NCBI RefSeq assembly: GCF_005160265.1
Contig: NZ_CP039865.1
Span: 4,302,828-4,366,827, forward strand
Reading direction: 5' to 3'
Source of the DNA: Phreatobacter aquaticus
GTDB lineage: Bacteria > Pseudomonadota > Alphaproteobacteria > Rhizobiales > Phreatobacteraceae
Length of the DNA: 64,000 nucleotides
Part shown: one piece after another, positions 55,016-64,000 of the stretch
How the letters are laid out: every line of letters begins with the position of its first letter
Position numbering within the stretch: position 1 is the stretch's first letter
Notes under the pieces: model-generated
What the model was told of the DNA's origin: nothing
Seen by the model: only the letters and a program-made list of their open reading frames with translations
The model's database searches: none
Made by a program: the position numbers and the translations under genes

Positions 55016-55981
55016 TCAGCCATAAAGCGCCCGCGCCAGCGCGCCATAGAGTGGGATGCCGGCGATCAGGTTGAACGGGAACGTGACCGCCAGCGATGCC
55101 GTGAGATAGAGGCTCGGATTGGCCTCGGGTAGCGCCATGCGGACGGCCGCCGGCGCAACGATATAGGACGCGCTGGCAGCAAGCGTTGCCAGCACGATCG
55201 CGCCACCGACCGACATGCCGGCAAGGCTGGCCGCGATCAATCCGAGGCATCCATTGACCACCGGCGCGACCAAGGCGAAGACGACGAGCACGGCGCCACT
55301 GCGCCTGAGGTCGGTCACACGCTCCATCGTCTGGATGCCGAGCTCGATCATGAACAGGCAGAGCAGGCCGCGGAACAGATCGACGAACAGCGGCTTCACG
55401 GGTTGCAGCCCGGACGTGCCGACCATCGCGCCGATCGCCATGCCGCCGACCAGCAGCACGATGCTCTTGCCCGAGACGGTCTCGCGGATCACCCGGCTGA
55501 GCGGCTGGCCCGACTGTCCGGCCAACCTGGCACAGGCGAGAGCGACCACGATGGCCGGCACTTCCATGATCGCCAGCAGAGCCGTGACATAGCCCTCATA
55601 GGTCAGCCCGGCCGCATCGAGATAGGCCAGGACTGCGATGAAGGTGACCGCCGAGACCGAACCGTAATGCGCGGCAAGTGCCGCCGCATCGGCCACCATG
55701 AAGCCGGCCAGTCGGCGCAGGACCACGTAGCAGAGGAGCGGGATGAGGCCACCGAGCGCCAGCGCCGCCAGTGCGGGGCGCCACATATCCGCAAAGGGCG
55801 TGCGGGCGAGGTCCGCCCCTCCCTTCAGGCCGATGGCCAGCATCAGATAGATCGACAGAAGCCGGAACACCGGATCGGGGATCCGCAGGTCACTGCGCAA
55901 GGCGGCGGCAAGAGCGCCCAGGACAAAGCAGAGGGTGATGGGCGAGACGAGGTTCGCGAGAACCAGATCGAGATGAACCAT
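55016..55981 (-). CDS. SbtA-type sodium-dependent bicarbonate permease
   Basis: A 321-residue membrane protein with about ten helices. The N-terminal SPITLCFVLGALAAALRSDLRIP, YLMLAIGLKGGADLA and the later AAHYGSVSAVTFIAVLAYL, FMIELGIQTMERV and SASYIVAPAAVRMALPEANPSLYLT match the SbtA/DUF897 bicarbonate transporter family. The start at 55981 has CTGGAGG upstream. It is divergent from a LysR regulator, and an inverted-repeat operator is in the shared gap. It would import bicarbonate with sodium. Confidence 0.85.
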   Translation of the reverse strand: MVHLDLVLANLVSPITLCFVLGALAAALRSDLRIPDPVFRLLSIYLMLAIGLKGGADLARTPFADMWRPALAALALGGLIPLLCYVVLRRLAGFMVADAAALAAHYGSVSAVTFIAVLAYLDAAGLTYEGYVTALLAIMEVPAIVVALACARLAGQSGQPLSRVIRETVSGKSIVLLVGGMAIGAMVGTSGLQPVKPLFVDLFRGLLCLFMIELGIQTMERVTDLRRSGAVLVVFALVAPVVNGCLGLIAASLAGMSVGGAIVLATLAASASYIVAPAAVRMALPEANPSLYLTASLAVTFPFNLIAGIPLYGALARALYG

Positions 55982-56054
55982 GGGGCCTCCAGCCGATGCG
56001 GTGGCCCGGGAATAGCGCCTGCTTTCGATTGAACAAACTACGCAAAACCAATCT

Positions 56055-56074
56055 ATTGAATTGACTATCTCAAT
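56055..56074 (+). promoter_or_regulatory. Candidate LysR operator between sbtA-like and lysR genes
   Basis: ATTGA-N10-TCAAT is a symmetrical site with the T-N11-A pattern of LysR-type regulator boxes. It lies in the 128-base gap between the divergent sbtA-like and lysR genes, 35 bases from the lysR start. Confidence 0.5.
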
Positions 56075-56109
56075 GCTATGATGGCTGGTCTTCCTGGGAG
56101 AGCATCGCC

Positions 56110-57018
56110 GTGCCATCTCCACTTCCGCCCTTCGACTTCGACCTCCTGCGCTCCTTCGTGGCCATCGTCGACAATGGCGGCTTCACCCGTGCGGCAGAGC
56201 GTATCGGCCGGACCCAATCGACCATCAGCCTGCAGATCCGCAAGCTGGAGCAGGGGCTGGGACGGCCGGTGTTCACGCGCCAGGGCATGGGACGCAGCAG
56301 CCAGATCGGTCTCACCCGCGACGGCGAGGTCCTGCTTGGCCATGCCCGCCAGATCCTCAGGCTTGGCGATGAGGCGCGGTCCCGCATCATGGAGCCCGAG
56401 GTGGAAGGCATCGTGCGGCTGGGAACGCCGGAGGATTTTGCCACCTGGCACCTGCCGGACATCCTCGCCCGCTTCGCCCGCAGCCATCCCCGCGTGCTGC
56501 TGGAGGTGAATTGCGACTTCACGGTCAACCTGCTCGATGGCTTCGGCAAGGGGCTCTACGACCTCGTCCTGTTCAAGCGCGAGCCCCAGCGGACAGACGG
56601 ACTGGCAGGCACCGGGGTCTGGCGCGAGGAACTAGTCTGGGTGGCCGATCAGCGGCTGGAACTGCCCGCGTCAGGCGAGGCCCTGCCGCTGGTGCTGGCG
56701 CCGGCTCCCGACATCTATCGGCGGCGCGCGCTCGCAGCCCTCGAGGCCGCAGGCCGGACATGGCGGGTTGTCTTCGCAAGCCCGAGCATGGCCGGCCTTC
56801 AGGCGGCCGTGCGCGCGGGCCTCGGCATCACCGTCATGCCGCGCGAAATGGTACCGGCCAATCTGGTCGTGCTGGGGGCTGCCGACGATGGGTTGCCGGT
56901 TCTGCCCGATGCCGAAATCGTGCTCTATGAGGCGCCGGGCAAGGCCGCGCCGGCGGTGGCCCGTCTCGCCGGCCATATTGTCCAGGCGCTGGGCAGTCAG
57001 GCCGGACGCCGCGTCTAG
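56110..57018 (+). CDS. LysR family transcriptional regulator
   Basis: A 302-residue regulator. The N-terminal helix-turn-helix reads LLRSFVAIVDNGGFTRAAER and TQSTISLQIRKLEQGLG. The C-terminal effector domain is of the usual length. The start is GTG with GGGAG upstream. Divergence from the bicarbonate permease suggests it controls that gene, as LysR regulators do for SbtA in cyanobacteria. The effector here is unknown. Confidence 0.9.
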   Translation: MPSPLPPFDFDLLRSFVAIVDNGGFTRAAERIGRTQSTISLQIRKLEQGLGRPVFTRQGMGRSSQIGLTRDGEVLLGHARQILRLGDEARSRIMEPEVEGIVRLGTPEDFATWHLPDILARFARSHPRVLLEVNCDFTVNLLDGFGKGLYDLVLFKREPQRTDGLAGTGVWREELVWVADQRLELPASGEALPLVLAPAPDIYRRRALAALEAAGRTWRVVFASPSMAGLQAAVRAGLGITVMPREMVPANLVVLGAADDGLPVLPDAEIVLYEAPGKAAPAVARLAGHIVQALGSQAGRRV

Positions 57019-57653
57019 AGATTGGCTTCCGCCGCAGCCTTGGCCGCCATTTCGACAGATGCCGGTCGCTCGCCGATCACCATGACGATCTTCAGCTTGC
57101 CGCGCACTGTCCGCGCCAGAACCGCCGCATGGGCTGCCCGCGCCTGCCCTTCGGCACGTCGGATCGTCAGGACGAAGCCGGACGCCTGCCGGTGCCGCAG
57201 CACCCGGCTCGACGCAGTGACGCGCAGCGGCATGCGCCGTGCGGCGATCGCCGCCGGAACACCGCGGTTGGATGTTGCGACAAGCGCGCGGCGGCGACGA
57301 TTGCCGGCCTCGATCGACCGGACAAGAATCGAGGGATTGGCGAGGGTGCGCGACAGCGCGCGGGCCTCGGCGCCACGCACCTCGACCACGGCAACCGCGA
57401 TCTTCGACGGACAGGCTGCGCCCTCGCACATGCCGACGGCTATCGGCGTCACTGCATCGCGGGTGATCCAGGCGCCGACCGGAACGAACAGCCAGGGGCT
57501 GTCGCCCTGGTCGGGCCCTGGCGCGCGGATTTGCACGCCCTCGACGGCAACGGGCACATAGGCGCAGGAGCCGAGCAGGACCAGCGCCACGAGCGCCACG
57601 GCACAGCGACCAAGTGCCGTCCGCCATCCGCTCGCCGGTACCGCCTCGCTCAT
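57015..57653 (-). CDS. Putative lipoprotein
   Basis: A 212-residue protein. A hydrophobic segment is followed by LVLLGSC with the candidate lipobox cysteine at residue 30. The mature part has two further cysteines in CEGAAC and a positively charged C-terminal half. No family is recognised. It overlaps the end of the lysR gene by four bases on the opposite strand. Confidence 0.6.
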   Translation of the reverse strand: MSEAVPASGWRTALGRCAVALVALVLLGSCAYVPVAVEGVQIRAPGPDQGDSPWLFVPVGAWITRDAVTPIAVGMCEGAACPSKIAVAVVEVRGAEARALSRTLANPSILVRSIEAGNRRRRALVATSNRGVPAAIAARRMPLRVTASSRVLRHRQASGFVLTIRRAEGQARAAHAAVLARTVRGKLKIVMVIGERPASVEMAAKAAAEANL

Positions 57654-57677
57654 ACGCCTGAACCGCCTGCCGCCCAA

Positions 57678-57705
57678 GGAAAACGGGGACCCATGGGCCC
57701 CCGTT
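57678..57705 (-). terminator. Terminator downstream of purC
   Basis: On the minus strand AACGGGGGCCCATGGGTCCC with the matching GTT arm forms a strong stem followed by TTTTCC. It lies 40 bases after the purC stop and just before the lipoprotein gene start. Confidence 0.75.
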
Positions 57706-57744
57706 GGCATATCTGATGCTCGTGCCGAACGGGCAAGGCCGGCT

Positions 57745-58533
57745 TTACTGGACGAGCACCGGGCCGGTCGCCCGCTCGTTCTCGCCCATCACGCCGAGCC
57801 GGCGCGCAACCTCGGTATAGGCCTCGATCAGGCCGCCCATGTCCTTGCGGAACCGGTCGCGATCCATCTTGTCGTTGGACTTGATGTCCCACAGCCTGCA
57901 CGAATCAGGGGAGATCTCGTCGGCGACGACGATCCGCATGATGTCGTTTTCCCACAGGCGGCCGCATTCCAGCTTGAAGTCGATCAGCCGGATGCCGGCG
58001 CCGAGGAACAGGCCCGACAGGAAGTCGTTGACGCGGATCGCCAGCGCGATGATGTCGTCGATTTCCTGGGGCGTCGCCCAGCCAAAGGCCGTGATATGCT
58101 CTTCCGACACCAGCGGATCGTTCAGCGCCTCGTTCTTGTAATAGAACTCGATGATCGAGCGCGGCAGCTGCGTGCCTTCCTCGATGCCAAGCCGCGTCGA
58201 CAAGGCGCCGGCGGCCACATTGCGCACCACCACCTCGAGCGGAATGATCTCCACCTCGCGGATGAGCTGCTCGCGCATGTTCAGCCGGCGGATGAAGTGG
58301 GTGGGGACGCCGATATCGTTCAGCTTCAGGAAGATGTACTCGGAAATGCGGTTGTTGAGCACGCCCTTGCCATCGATCACCTCATGCTTCTTCGCATTGA
58401 AGGCGGTCGCATCGTCCTTGAAGTGCTGAATCAGCGTACCCGGCTCCGGGCCCTCGTACAGGACCTTGGCCTTGCCTTCGTAGATGCGGCGGCGGCGGCT
58501 CATGGGGGTATACCGTGGCTTGAGGAAGTCCAT
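57745..58533 (-). CDS. purC: SAICAR synthetase
   Basis: A 262-residue enzyme: [49 protein letters not shown] and [14 protein letters not shown]. It joins aspartate to CAIR in purine synthesis. The start at 58533 is supported by AGGTGA upstream; an internal ATG at 58503, without such a site, corresponds to the start in some relatives. It is separated from purS by a block of about 3.4 kb. Confidence 0.94.
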   Translation of the reverse strand: MDFLKPRYTPMSRRRRIYEGKAKVLYEGPEPGTLIQHFKDDATAFNAKKHEVIDGKGVLNNRISEYIFLKLNDIGVPTHFIRRLNMREQLIREVEIIPLEVVVRNVAAGALSTRLGIEEGTQLPRSIIEFYYKNEALNDPLVSEEHITAFGWATPQEIDDIIALAIRVNDFLSGLFLGAGIRLIDFKLECGRLWENDIMRIVVADEISPDSCRLWDIKSNDKMDRDRFRKDMGGLIEAYTEVARRLGVMGENERATGPVLVQ

Positions 58534-58815
58534 CTTCACCTGGTTCCGGATTGCCGGTCGGAGGCGTGCGGGGGCGCTCGGCACGAAACGGATGAGGGAA
58601 TCGCGCGCGGGCACCTGAACCCGCTCCTCTCTCCTATCCGATCGTTCGCGAATGCACAACGAACAGGCCCCTGCGGTTTGGGCCTGCGACCGTCTATGCT
58701 CTCGCCAAAGTGGGGTGGCACTGCCTATATGCAATCCGACCGGGGCCTTCCCGTCCATCAATCCCCCGTGTATCGCACGGCACTGTTTCGACGTCAGACA
58801 AGGGACGACACCGCC

Positions 58816-59136
58816 ATGAGCACCTTCGACAAGCGCGAGGAAGGCTTCGAGAAGAAATTTGCCCACGACGAGGAGCTGCGGTTCAAGGCAACCGCGCGCC
58901 GCAACAAGCTGCTCGGCCTGTGGGTTGCCGAGAAGCTCGGCAAGACCGGCGCAGACGCCGACGCCTATGCCAAGGAAGTGGTGATGTCCGACTTCGAGGA
59001 AGCCGGCGACGACGACGTGTTCCGGAAGGTGAAGGCCGACCTCGACGCCGGCAATGCCGGCCAGTCCGAGCATCAGATCCGCCGCACCATGGACGAACTG
59101 ATGGCGCAGGCCATCCAGCAGATCCAGACCAGCTGA
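58816..59136 (+). CDS. DUF1476 protein, F1-ATPase zeta-inhibitor family
   Basis: A 106-residue protein: [34 protein letters not shown] and the acidic helical C-terminus. DUF1476 proteins are the zeta subunit that inhibits F1-ATPase in alphaproteobacteria by blocking rotation. It is divergent from purC, a common arrangement in the order. Confidence 0.9.
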   Translation: MSTFDKREEGFEKKFAHDEELRFKATARRNKLLGLWVAEKLGKTGADADAYAKEVVMSDFEEAGDDDVFRKVKADLDAGNAGQSEHQIRRTMDELMAQAIQQIQTS

Positions 59137-59145
59137 ACGGTCTCT

Positions 59146-59168
59146 CGGCCGCCGGGCTCCGGCGGCCG
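59146..59168 (+). terminator. Possible stem-loop after the DUF1476 gene
   Basis: CGGCCGCCGG-GCT-CCGGCGGCCG is a perfect ten-base stem ten bases after the stop. There is no U run, so it may not be an intrinsic terminator. Confidence 0.4.
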
Positions 59169-59284
59169 CACCTGCTTCCCGACGGACGGCGCGCCTCTGC
59201 CCTGCCGAGGCGCCGCTTGCCCTTGCCGCCGCAACGGGGCAAGGAACCTGCCCGCGCCGCCAGGCGCCGACGCGATCCGTCTCG

Positions 59285-60184
59285 ATGGCCGACCCCCAAG
59301 CCACTGCCACTTCGTCCCGCAACACGCTGATCGGCCTGGCCTGCGGCGCCGGCGCGGCGCTGATCTGGGGCGTGCAGGCGGTCGTGTCGCGTCAATCGGT
59401 GGCCGACGGCCTCGGCCCCGTCGACATCACCGTCCTGCGCTTCCTCACAGCGGCCGCCTGTCTCCTGCCCTTCGGGCTCGCCCGGCTGAAGCCCTTTCCG
59501 GTCGGACGCCTCGGCTGGGGGAAATCGCTCATCCTCACTCTCTTCGCCGGCGCGCCCTTCGCGACCGTGCTCGTCGGTGGCTCCACTTACGCGCCAGCGA
59601 TCCACACGATGATCGCCTCAAGTCTCATCCCGGTGGTGACGGCTCTCCTCGTCTATGGCGCCTATGGCGAGACAAGCCCGCGGGCGCGCATCGTCGGTCT
59701 TGTCCTGATCGTCGCCGGCATCGGCCTCGTGGCGGGACAAGGCCTGTTCACAGGGGTTAGCGACGGAGCCTGGCGTGGCGACCTGCTCTTCGTGCTGGCC
59801 GCCACCATGTGGTCGATCTTCGGCATTCTGGCGAAACGCTGGAAAGCCGACGCACTGGACCTGACCATCACGCTGTCGGTCCTGTCGCTGGCGGTGCTGC
59901 CGCTTCTTGCTGTCGCCGTCCCGCTGAAGATGGCAACGGTTGGCGTGGGCGCCATTGCCCTGCAGGCGGTCTACCAGGGCCTGCTGGTCGGCGTTGCTTC
60001 GGTGTTCCTCTACACCACAGCCAATCAGAGGCTGGGGGCCGCGCGCGCCTCGCTCTTCATGCCGCTGGTCCCGGCGATCACCGCCGCGGCCAGCGCCCTG
60101 CTGATCGGCGAATGGCCCTCCACCACCGAACTGATCGGCATGGTGGTGGTCATGACCGGCATGACGGTAGCCATGCGCGCCTGA
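59285..60184 (+). CDS. EamA/DMT family transporter
   Basis: A 299-residue protein with ten helices in two five-helix EamA repeats: the first begins [18 protein letters not shown], the second [20 protein letters not shown]. Such proteins export metabolites or take up small solutes; the substrate is unknown. It converges with the TadG-like gene. Confidence 0.88.
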   Translation: MADPQATATSSRNTLIGLACGAGAALIWGVQAVVSRQSVADGLGPVDITVLRFLTAAACLLPFGLARLKPFPVGRLGWGKSLILTLFAGAPFATVLVGGSTYAPAIHTMIASSLIPVVTALLVYGAYGETSPRARIVGLVLIVAGIGLVAGQGLFTGVSDGAWRGDLLFVLAATMWSIFGILAKRWKADALDLTITLSVLSLAVLPLLAVAVPLKMATVGVGAIALQAVYQGLLVGVASVFLYTTANQRLGAARASLFMPLVPAITAAASALLIGEWPSTTELIGMVVVMTGMTVAMRA

Positions 60185-60188
60185 TCGC

Positions 60189-61499
60189 TCACTGGGTCAG
60201 GCGGGCAGTCGCGACGGCCTTCTGAAAGAGGGCGTTCATCGCATCGGCGATGCCCTGGGTCGGGCTCACCTCGAAATAGAGCCCCGGCGACGCACAAGCC
60301 TCCATGCGCGTCGCAATCTCGCTCTGGAATGGCTTGATCCAGGTATTGTACCAGGCGTTGGTCGTCAGCGGCAGGTAGGTCGTGTAGAGCACCGCGATGC
60401 GGATGCCGCGCGCCTTGATCGCCGTGCAGGTCGCCGTATTGATCGGCTCCTGGCAGCGTCCACCGGTCGTCGGCTTGGTGCAGGTGGTCGGATAATAGGC
60501 GTCCGCCACACCGTCCGACACGAAGAACATCACCTTCTGCGGCGTCGCGGCCGTCGAGCCGTCGCCAGGCGTTGCGATCGACAGATTGACCGCCGACAGG
60601 GCGCCGTTGAAATCGGTGCACTGGTCGTTGTTGTAGCCCTGATTGGGGATGGTCATGAGGTCGATATTGGCGGCCGCCGACTTCGCCTGCGACAGGTTGG
60701 CCGTCAGCGCGTTGATCAGCGTGTAGCCGGGCACCGTGCAGGACGAGCCGAAAGTGTAGAGCTGGGTCCGGAACTGGTCATTGACACGCTCCGTCGCCGC
60801 CGCAGTGTCCATCAGCGACTGGGTTGCCTGGCGCACGACATCGATCCGCAGGGTCACGCCGAGCTTCTTCGCCAGCTTGTAATAGTTGCCGGACGGGTCG
60901 GAGAGATCGTGGCAGGCAAAGCCGCATTTGTCGGAGGTGTTGGCCACCATGGTCGAAACGTCGGTCGGCGTCGCGCCGATCCCCATCGACGGTGTGTTGT
61001 CGAGCAGGATGTGGAAATCGATATAGGTCGGCAGGTTGGAATTGGCCTTCACTGACCCGCTGATGGCAATCGAATTGACACCGACAAGCGCCATCAGCGA
61101 GGTCTGAACCTGGGCGGAATAAGTGACCGTCGAGGTGCGCCCGAGGCCGTCGTCGGTCACTGTGATGGCTGAGGACGTCAGGGTCGCGCGGTCGAGCGTG
61201 CCGATATTGGTCTGGAAGGACGCGATCGCCGCGGCCTTGGCGGCAGCGGCGGTGGGCATCACATTCGACGTCTTGACGCCGTTGAGCGCAGCGAGGTCGG
61301 CCGCGGCATCGAGGCGGGCCTTGACCTTGCTGGCATAGGTATAGTCGACGGCCGCGCCGACACCGATCGCCAAGGGTACGAAGGAAAAGGCAAAGAACAC
61401 CGCCACTCCGGCCTGCGAATTCGCGGAGAAGCGCTGCACGGAGGCCGCGAAGCGGCGCAGAACAGGTTGCAATCGAGACAGCATCGAAGAACGGAACAC
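60189..61499 (-). CDS. TadG-like VWA domain protein
   Basis: A 436-residue protein. The N-terminal segment GVAVFFAFSFVPLAIGVGAAVDYTY followed by KVKARLDAAADLAALNG is the TadG/TadE-type anchor. A VWA-like domain starts at about residue 155 with ILLDNTPSMG (a DxTxS version of the MIDAS motif) and includes many paired cysteines (KCGFACHD, TCTKPTTGGRCQ), suggesting disulfides outside the membrane. No tad pilus genes are nearby, so it is an orphan. Confidence 0.8.
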   Translation of the reverse strand: MFRSSMLSRLQPVLRRFAASVQRFSANSQAGVAVFFAFSFVPLAIGVGAAVDYTYASKVKARLDAAADLAALNGVKTSNVMPTAAAAKAAAIASFQTNIGTLDRATLTSSAITVTDDGLGRTSTVTYSAQVQTSLMALVGVNSIAISGSVKANSNLPTYIDFHILLDNTPSMGIGATPTDVSTMVANTSDKCGFACHDLSDPSGNYYKLAKKLGVTLRIDVVRQATQSLMDTAAATERVNDQFRTQLYTFGSSCTVPGYTLINALTANLSQAKSAAANIDLMTIPNQGYNNDQCTDFNGALSAVNLSIATPGDGSTAATPQKVMFFVSDGVADAYYPTTCTKPTTGGRCQEPINTATCTAIKARGIRIAVLYTTYLPLTTNAWYNTWIKPFQSEIATRMEACASPGLYFEVSPTQGIADAMNALFQKAVATARLTQ

Positions 61500-61632
61500 G
61501 GCACAACACCCTTCGGAACCGACTTCCGAACAATGCCCGCCTGTCGTTTAACATTGTCGTAACCCGACGCCAGAAATCACGTCATATCCGGTGAATTCGA
61601 ACTAACTTTACCGGATAGCGCCTTGCCTGGAT

Positions 61633-62829
61633 TCAGATTTCGGCCTCGATCGCCTGTTGCAGCAGGTCGAGCGGCCCCGCACAGTCGCGCTCGACCTCAT
61701 CAGCCTTCATGACGACGACCCGATAGCCGCGTTCGGTCAGCCATGCGCGCTTCACCGCGCGGGCGCCCTCGGCCGCCGCATCCTCGCCGGGCGGATCGAA
61801 ATCGACCACCAGTCTCAGGTCGAACGACACGATGTCGGCGACATGGGGCCCGATCGGGATCGCCCGCTTGAAGCCGCGCCCGGCAAAGCGCCGGTCCTTC
61901 ATCATCTGGTCCCAGAGGATTCGCTCCGCCTCGATCGGGTTGCGCCGGAGCAGCCGGGCAAGGCCGCGCACCGGAGCCTGCCCGCCCGACTTGTCGGCGG
62001 CGGCCTTGGCGAGCAGTGTGCGCAACGTCCCTGCCCGCTCCACATCCAGCGTGCCACTGCGCGCCGAACCCTTCGCTCCCTCGGCAATGGCGAAGATCGC
62101 GCCATGCAGGGTCGCGAGATCCTGCCGGCTTGGGCTCATCCGCATGATGATGTTGCGCAGGTTGGTGACCATGCTGTCGCGCTTCTCGAGCGGCCGGTAG
62201 AATTCGACGCGGTCGAGTTCGCGTTCGACCATCTCGAAGAAGGCGCGGGTCTGCGCCATGCTGGCGGGCTCGGAGCGCTCGACCATCTCGAACGGCAGAT
62301 TGCCCTCATGCGTCTGCGAGAACCATTCATAGCCCAGCACCAGCACGGCTTGGGCCAGGTTCAGCGACGAGAAGTCCGGATTGACCGGATAGGTCAGGAT
62401 CGAATGGGCGAGCGCAACCTCGCCGGCCAGCAGGCCATTGCGTTCGCGCCCGAAGACCACCCCGACCTGTTCGCCGGCGGCAATCCGCGGCCGCATGGCC
62501 GTGACCGCCGCTTTTGGCCCGACAACCGGCTTGACCTGGTCGTGGGCGCGCGCAGTGGCGGCGAAGACGAGGTTCAGATCGTCGATGGCGGCCTCGAACG
62601 TCGGAAACAGCTCGGCCTCATCGAGGATGCGGTTAGCACCCGATGCCGAGGGATAGGCCCGTCCATTCGGCCAGCCGTCGCGCGGCGCGACCAGCCGCAA
62701 CCGCGACAGCGCGAAATTCGCCATGGCGCGCGCTGCCGTGCCGATATTCTCGGCCATCTGCGGCTCGACCAGAATGATGACGGGCGCGCCCTTTTCCTGG
62801 GCGAGGCGGGTGATGTCGATGCCGGGCAT
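61633..62829 (-). CDS. TrmJ-like tRNA methyltransferase fused to DUF559 nuclease-like domain
   Basis: A 398-residue protein. Residues 1 to about 250 are a TrmJ/TrmH-type SPOUT methyltransferase (EPQMAENIGTAARAMANF, VGVVFGRERNGLLAGEV, LNLAQAVLVLGYEW), which would 2'-O-methylate tRNA. From about residue 286 a second domain starts: LLRRNPIEAERILWDQMM, FKRAIPIGPHVADIVSFDLR, VVDFD and GYRVVVMKADEVERD. This is the DUF559 pattern, a PD-(D/E)xK nuclease-like fold. TrmJ proteins usually end near residue 250, so the C-terminal domain is an addition. It is divergent from icd. Confidence 0.85.
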   Translation of the reverse strand: MPGIDITRLAQEKGAPVIILVEPQMAENIGTAARAMANFALSRLRLVAPRDGWPNGRAYPSASGANRILDEAELFPTFEAAIDDLNLVFAATARAHDQVKPVVGPKAAVTAMRPRIAAGEQVGVVFGRERNGLLAGEVALAHSILTYPVNPDFSSLNLAQAVLVLGYEWFSQTHEGNLPFEMVERSEPASMAQTRAFFEMVERELDRVEFYRPLEKRDSMVTNLRNIIMRMSPSRQDLATLHGAIFAIAEGAKGSARSGTLDVERAGTLRTLLAKAAADKSGGQAPVRGLARLLRRNPIEAERILWDQMMKDRRFAGRGFKRAIPIGPHVADIVSFDLRLVVDFDPPGEDAAAEGARAVKRAWLTERGYRVVVMKADEVERDCAGPLDLLQQAIEAEI

Positions 62830-63031
62830 GGTCGTCCTTCGAAGGCGGGCGGCGTCGCTATAGACCGCCTTGGCGCCGATGTCGCGCGCGCCTCATTCTT
62901 TGTGGGCACTTATCGCTGCGCTTCGCGTCTGCTAAGAGGCCCGCGCCAGTCGCGGGCGCACCGGATGTCGAGCGCAGTCCGGATGCACCGAGGCTGAGTC
63001 CCCTCTGCCAATGCGCTCTACAGGCCGAACC

Positions 63032-64000
63032 ATGTCGAAGATCAAGGTCGCGGGCACCGTCGTCGAACTCGACGGCGATGAGATGACCCGCATCATCTGG
63101 GATCTCATCAAGAAGAAGCTCATCCACCCCTATCTGGATGTGAATCTCGAATATTACGACCTCTCGGTCGAACACCGCGACGCCACCAACGACCAGGTGA
63201 CGATCGATTCGGCCAATGCCATCAAGAAGCATGGCGTCGGCGTGAAATGCGCCACCATCACCCCGGACGAAGGCCGCGTGAAGGAATTCGGCCTGAAGGA
63301 AATGTGGAAGTCGCCGAACGGCACGATCCGCAACATCCTCGGCGGCGTGATCTTCCGCGAGCCGATCATCTGCAAGAACGTGCCGCGCCTCGTCCCCGGC
63401 TGGACCCAGCCGATCGTGGTTGGCCGTCATGCCTTCGGTGACCAGTACCGCGCGACCGACTTCAAGTTCCCGACCGCCGGCACGCTGACCATCAAGTTCG
63501 TCGGCGACGACGGCAAGGTGATCGAGCGCGAAGTGTTCAAGGCCCCTGGCTCAGGCGTTGCCATGGCCATGTACAACCTCGACGAATCGATCAAGGACTT
63601 CGCCCGCGCCTCGTTCAATTACGGCCTGGCCCGCTCCTACCCGGTCTATCTGTCGACCAAGAACACCATCCTGAAGCAGTATGACGGCCGCTTCATGGAA
63701 ATCTTCCAGCAGATCTTCGACGCCGAGTTCAAGGCCGAGTTCGACAAGAAGAAGATCACCTACGAGCATCGCCTGATCGACGACATGGTGGCTTCCGCCC
63801 TGAAGTGGTCCGGCGGCTATGTCTGGGCGTGCAAGAACTATGACGGCGACGTGCAGTCCGACATCGTGGCCCAGGGCTTCGGCTCGCTCGGCCTCATGAC
63901 CTCGGTCCTGCTGACGCCCGACGGCAAGACCGTCGAGGCCGAGGCCGCCCACGGCACGGTGACCCGTCACTACCGCGAGCACCAGAAGGGCAAGGAGACC
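63032..64000 (+). CDS. icd: Isocitrate dehydrogenase (NADP+), 5' part
   Basis: The first 323 residues of a monomer-type eukaryotic-like NADP isocitrate dehydrogenase of about 405 residues; the window ends before the stop. [35 protein letters not shown] (substrate-binding serine and arginine), and [15 protein letters not shown] with the metal-binding aspartate are visible, as is [13 protein letters not shown]. It converts isocitrate to 2-oxoglutarate in the TCA cycle. Confidence 0.95.
   Translation, partial: MSKIKVAGTVVELDGDEMTRIIWDLIKKKLIHPYLDVNLEYYDLSVEHRDATNDQVTIDSANAIKKHGVGVKCATITPDEGRVKEFGLKEMWKSPNGTIRNILGGVIFREPIICKNVPRLVPGWTQPIVVGRHAFGDQYRATDFKFPTAGTLTIKFVGDDGKVIEREVFKAPGSGVAMAMYNLDESIKDFARASFNYGLARSYPVYLSTKNTILKQYDGRFMEIFQQIFDAEFKAEFDKKKITYEHRLIDDMVASALKWSGGYVWACKNYDGDVQSDIVAQGFGSLGLMTSVLLTPDGKTVEAEAAHGTVTRHYREHQKGKET

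Noticed and set aside
1-64000. CRISPR array, prophage or insertion sequence
   Set aside because: No regularly spaced direct repeats, no transposase or integrase motifs and no phage structural genes were found; the repeats at 1.7-3.7, 28.0 and 34.8 kb are short intergenic elements without coding capacity.

Overview
The window is GC-rich, densely coding DNA from a bacterial chromosome, almost certainly an alphaproteobacterium of the order Hyphomicrobiales. Markers for that are an Usg-family protein, two ExoD-like proteins, a betaine-lipid btaA-btaB pair, a DUF1476 protein (F1-ATPase zeta-inhibitor family), a livHMGF operon carrying a DUF6867 membrane protein, and the purS-purQ-purL-bolA-grxD neighbourhood. 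A Phreatobacter- or Bosea-like genus is a guess from gene style only. No prophage, transposase, integrase or CRISPR array was seen.

Layout. 1-7.1 kb: the 5' end of a membrane protein running off the left edge, tRNA-Leu(UAA), a small cytochrome c, a DUF3617 protein, a YVTN beta-propeller gene bracketed by two intergenic repeat families, a flavin monooxygenase with a zinc-finger protein, tandem ExoD proteins and Usg. 7.2-12.6 kb: a BcsS-like protein, two membrane glycosyltransferases and the btaAB betaine-lipid operon with a candidate Pho box. A structured intergenic RNA candidate with a strong terminator lies at 12.67-12.80 kb. 12.85-17.6 kb: a maturation block for a molybdenum hydroxylase (MoxR/CoxD ATPase, CoxE-type VWA protein, XdhC split into two genes, and a molybdopterin-binding/nucleotidyltransferase fusion). 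The matching structural operon (2Fe-2S, molybdopterin and FAD subunits, form II signature AYRGAGR) is at 21.65-25.4 kb. Between the two are a membrane-anchored LytTR regulator, a DUF6622 membrane protein, a DUF3108 protein and a LysE exporter. Divergent from the structural operon are pcaD and pcaC of the beta-ketoadipate pathway.

28-35 kb: a flavin reductase and a complete branched-chain amino-acid ABC system (livH, livM, livG, livF, DUF6867, livK) ending in a clear terminator. 35-47 kb: ccdA, a second LysE exporter, a DadA-like oxidase, rpe, a GGDEF-EAL protein with a c-type-haem sensory domain, purB, an RBBP9-type hydrolase, an HpcH aldolase and murI. 47-64 kb: rpsD with its terminator, a GST, an M15-like peptidase, grxD, bolA, purL, a MAPEG protein, purQ, purS, a secreted protein, an SbtA-type bicarbonate permease divergent from a LysR regulator, a lipoprotein, purC, the DUF1476 protein, an EamA transporter, a TadG-like VWA protein, a TrmJ methyltransferase fused to a DUF559 nuclease-like domain, and the 5' part of icd cut by the right edge.

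Functionally the window is mainly housekeeping (purine synthesis, translation, cell wall, TCA cycle) mixed with nutrient-scavenging modules: liv amino-acid uptake, phosphorus-sparing betaine lipids, bicarbonate uptake and an aerobic molybdenum hydroxylase. The least expected items are the TrmJ-DUF559 fusion, the haem-binding cyclic-di-GMP protein, the structured RNA candidate downstream of the bta region and the mirrored repeats around the beta-propeller gene.
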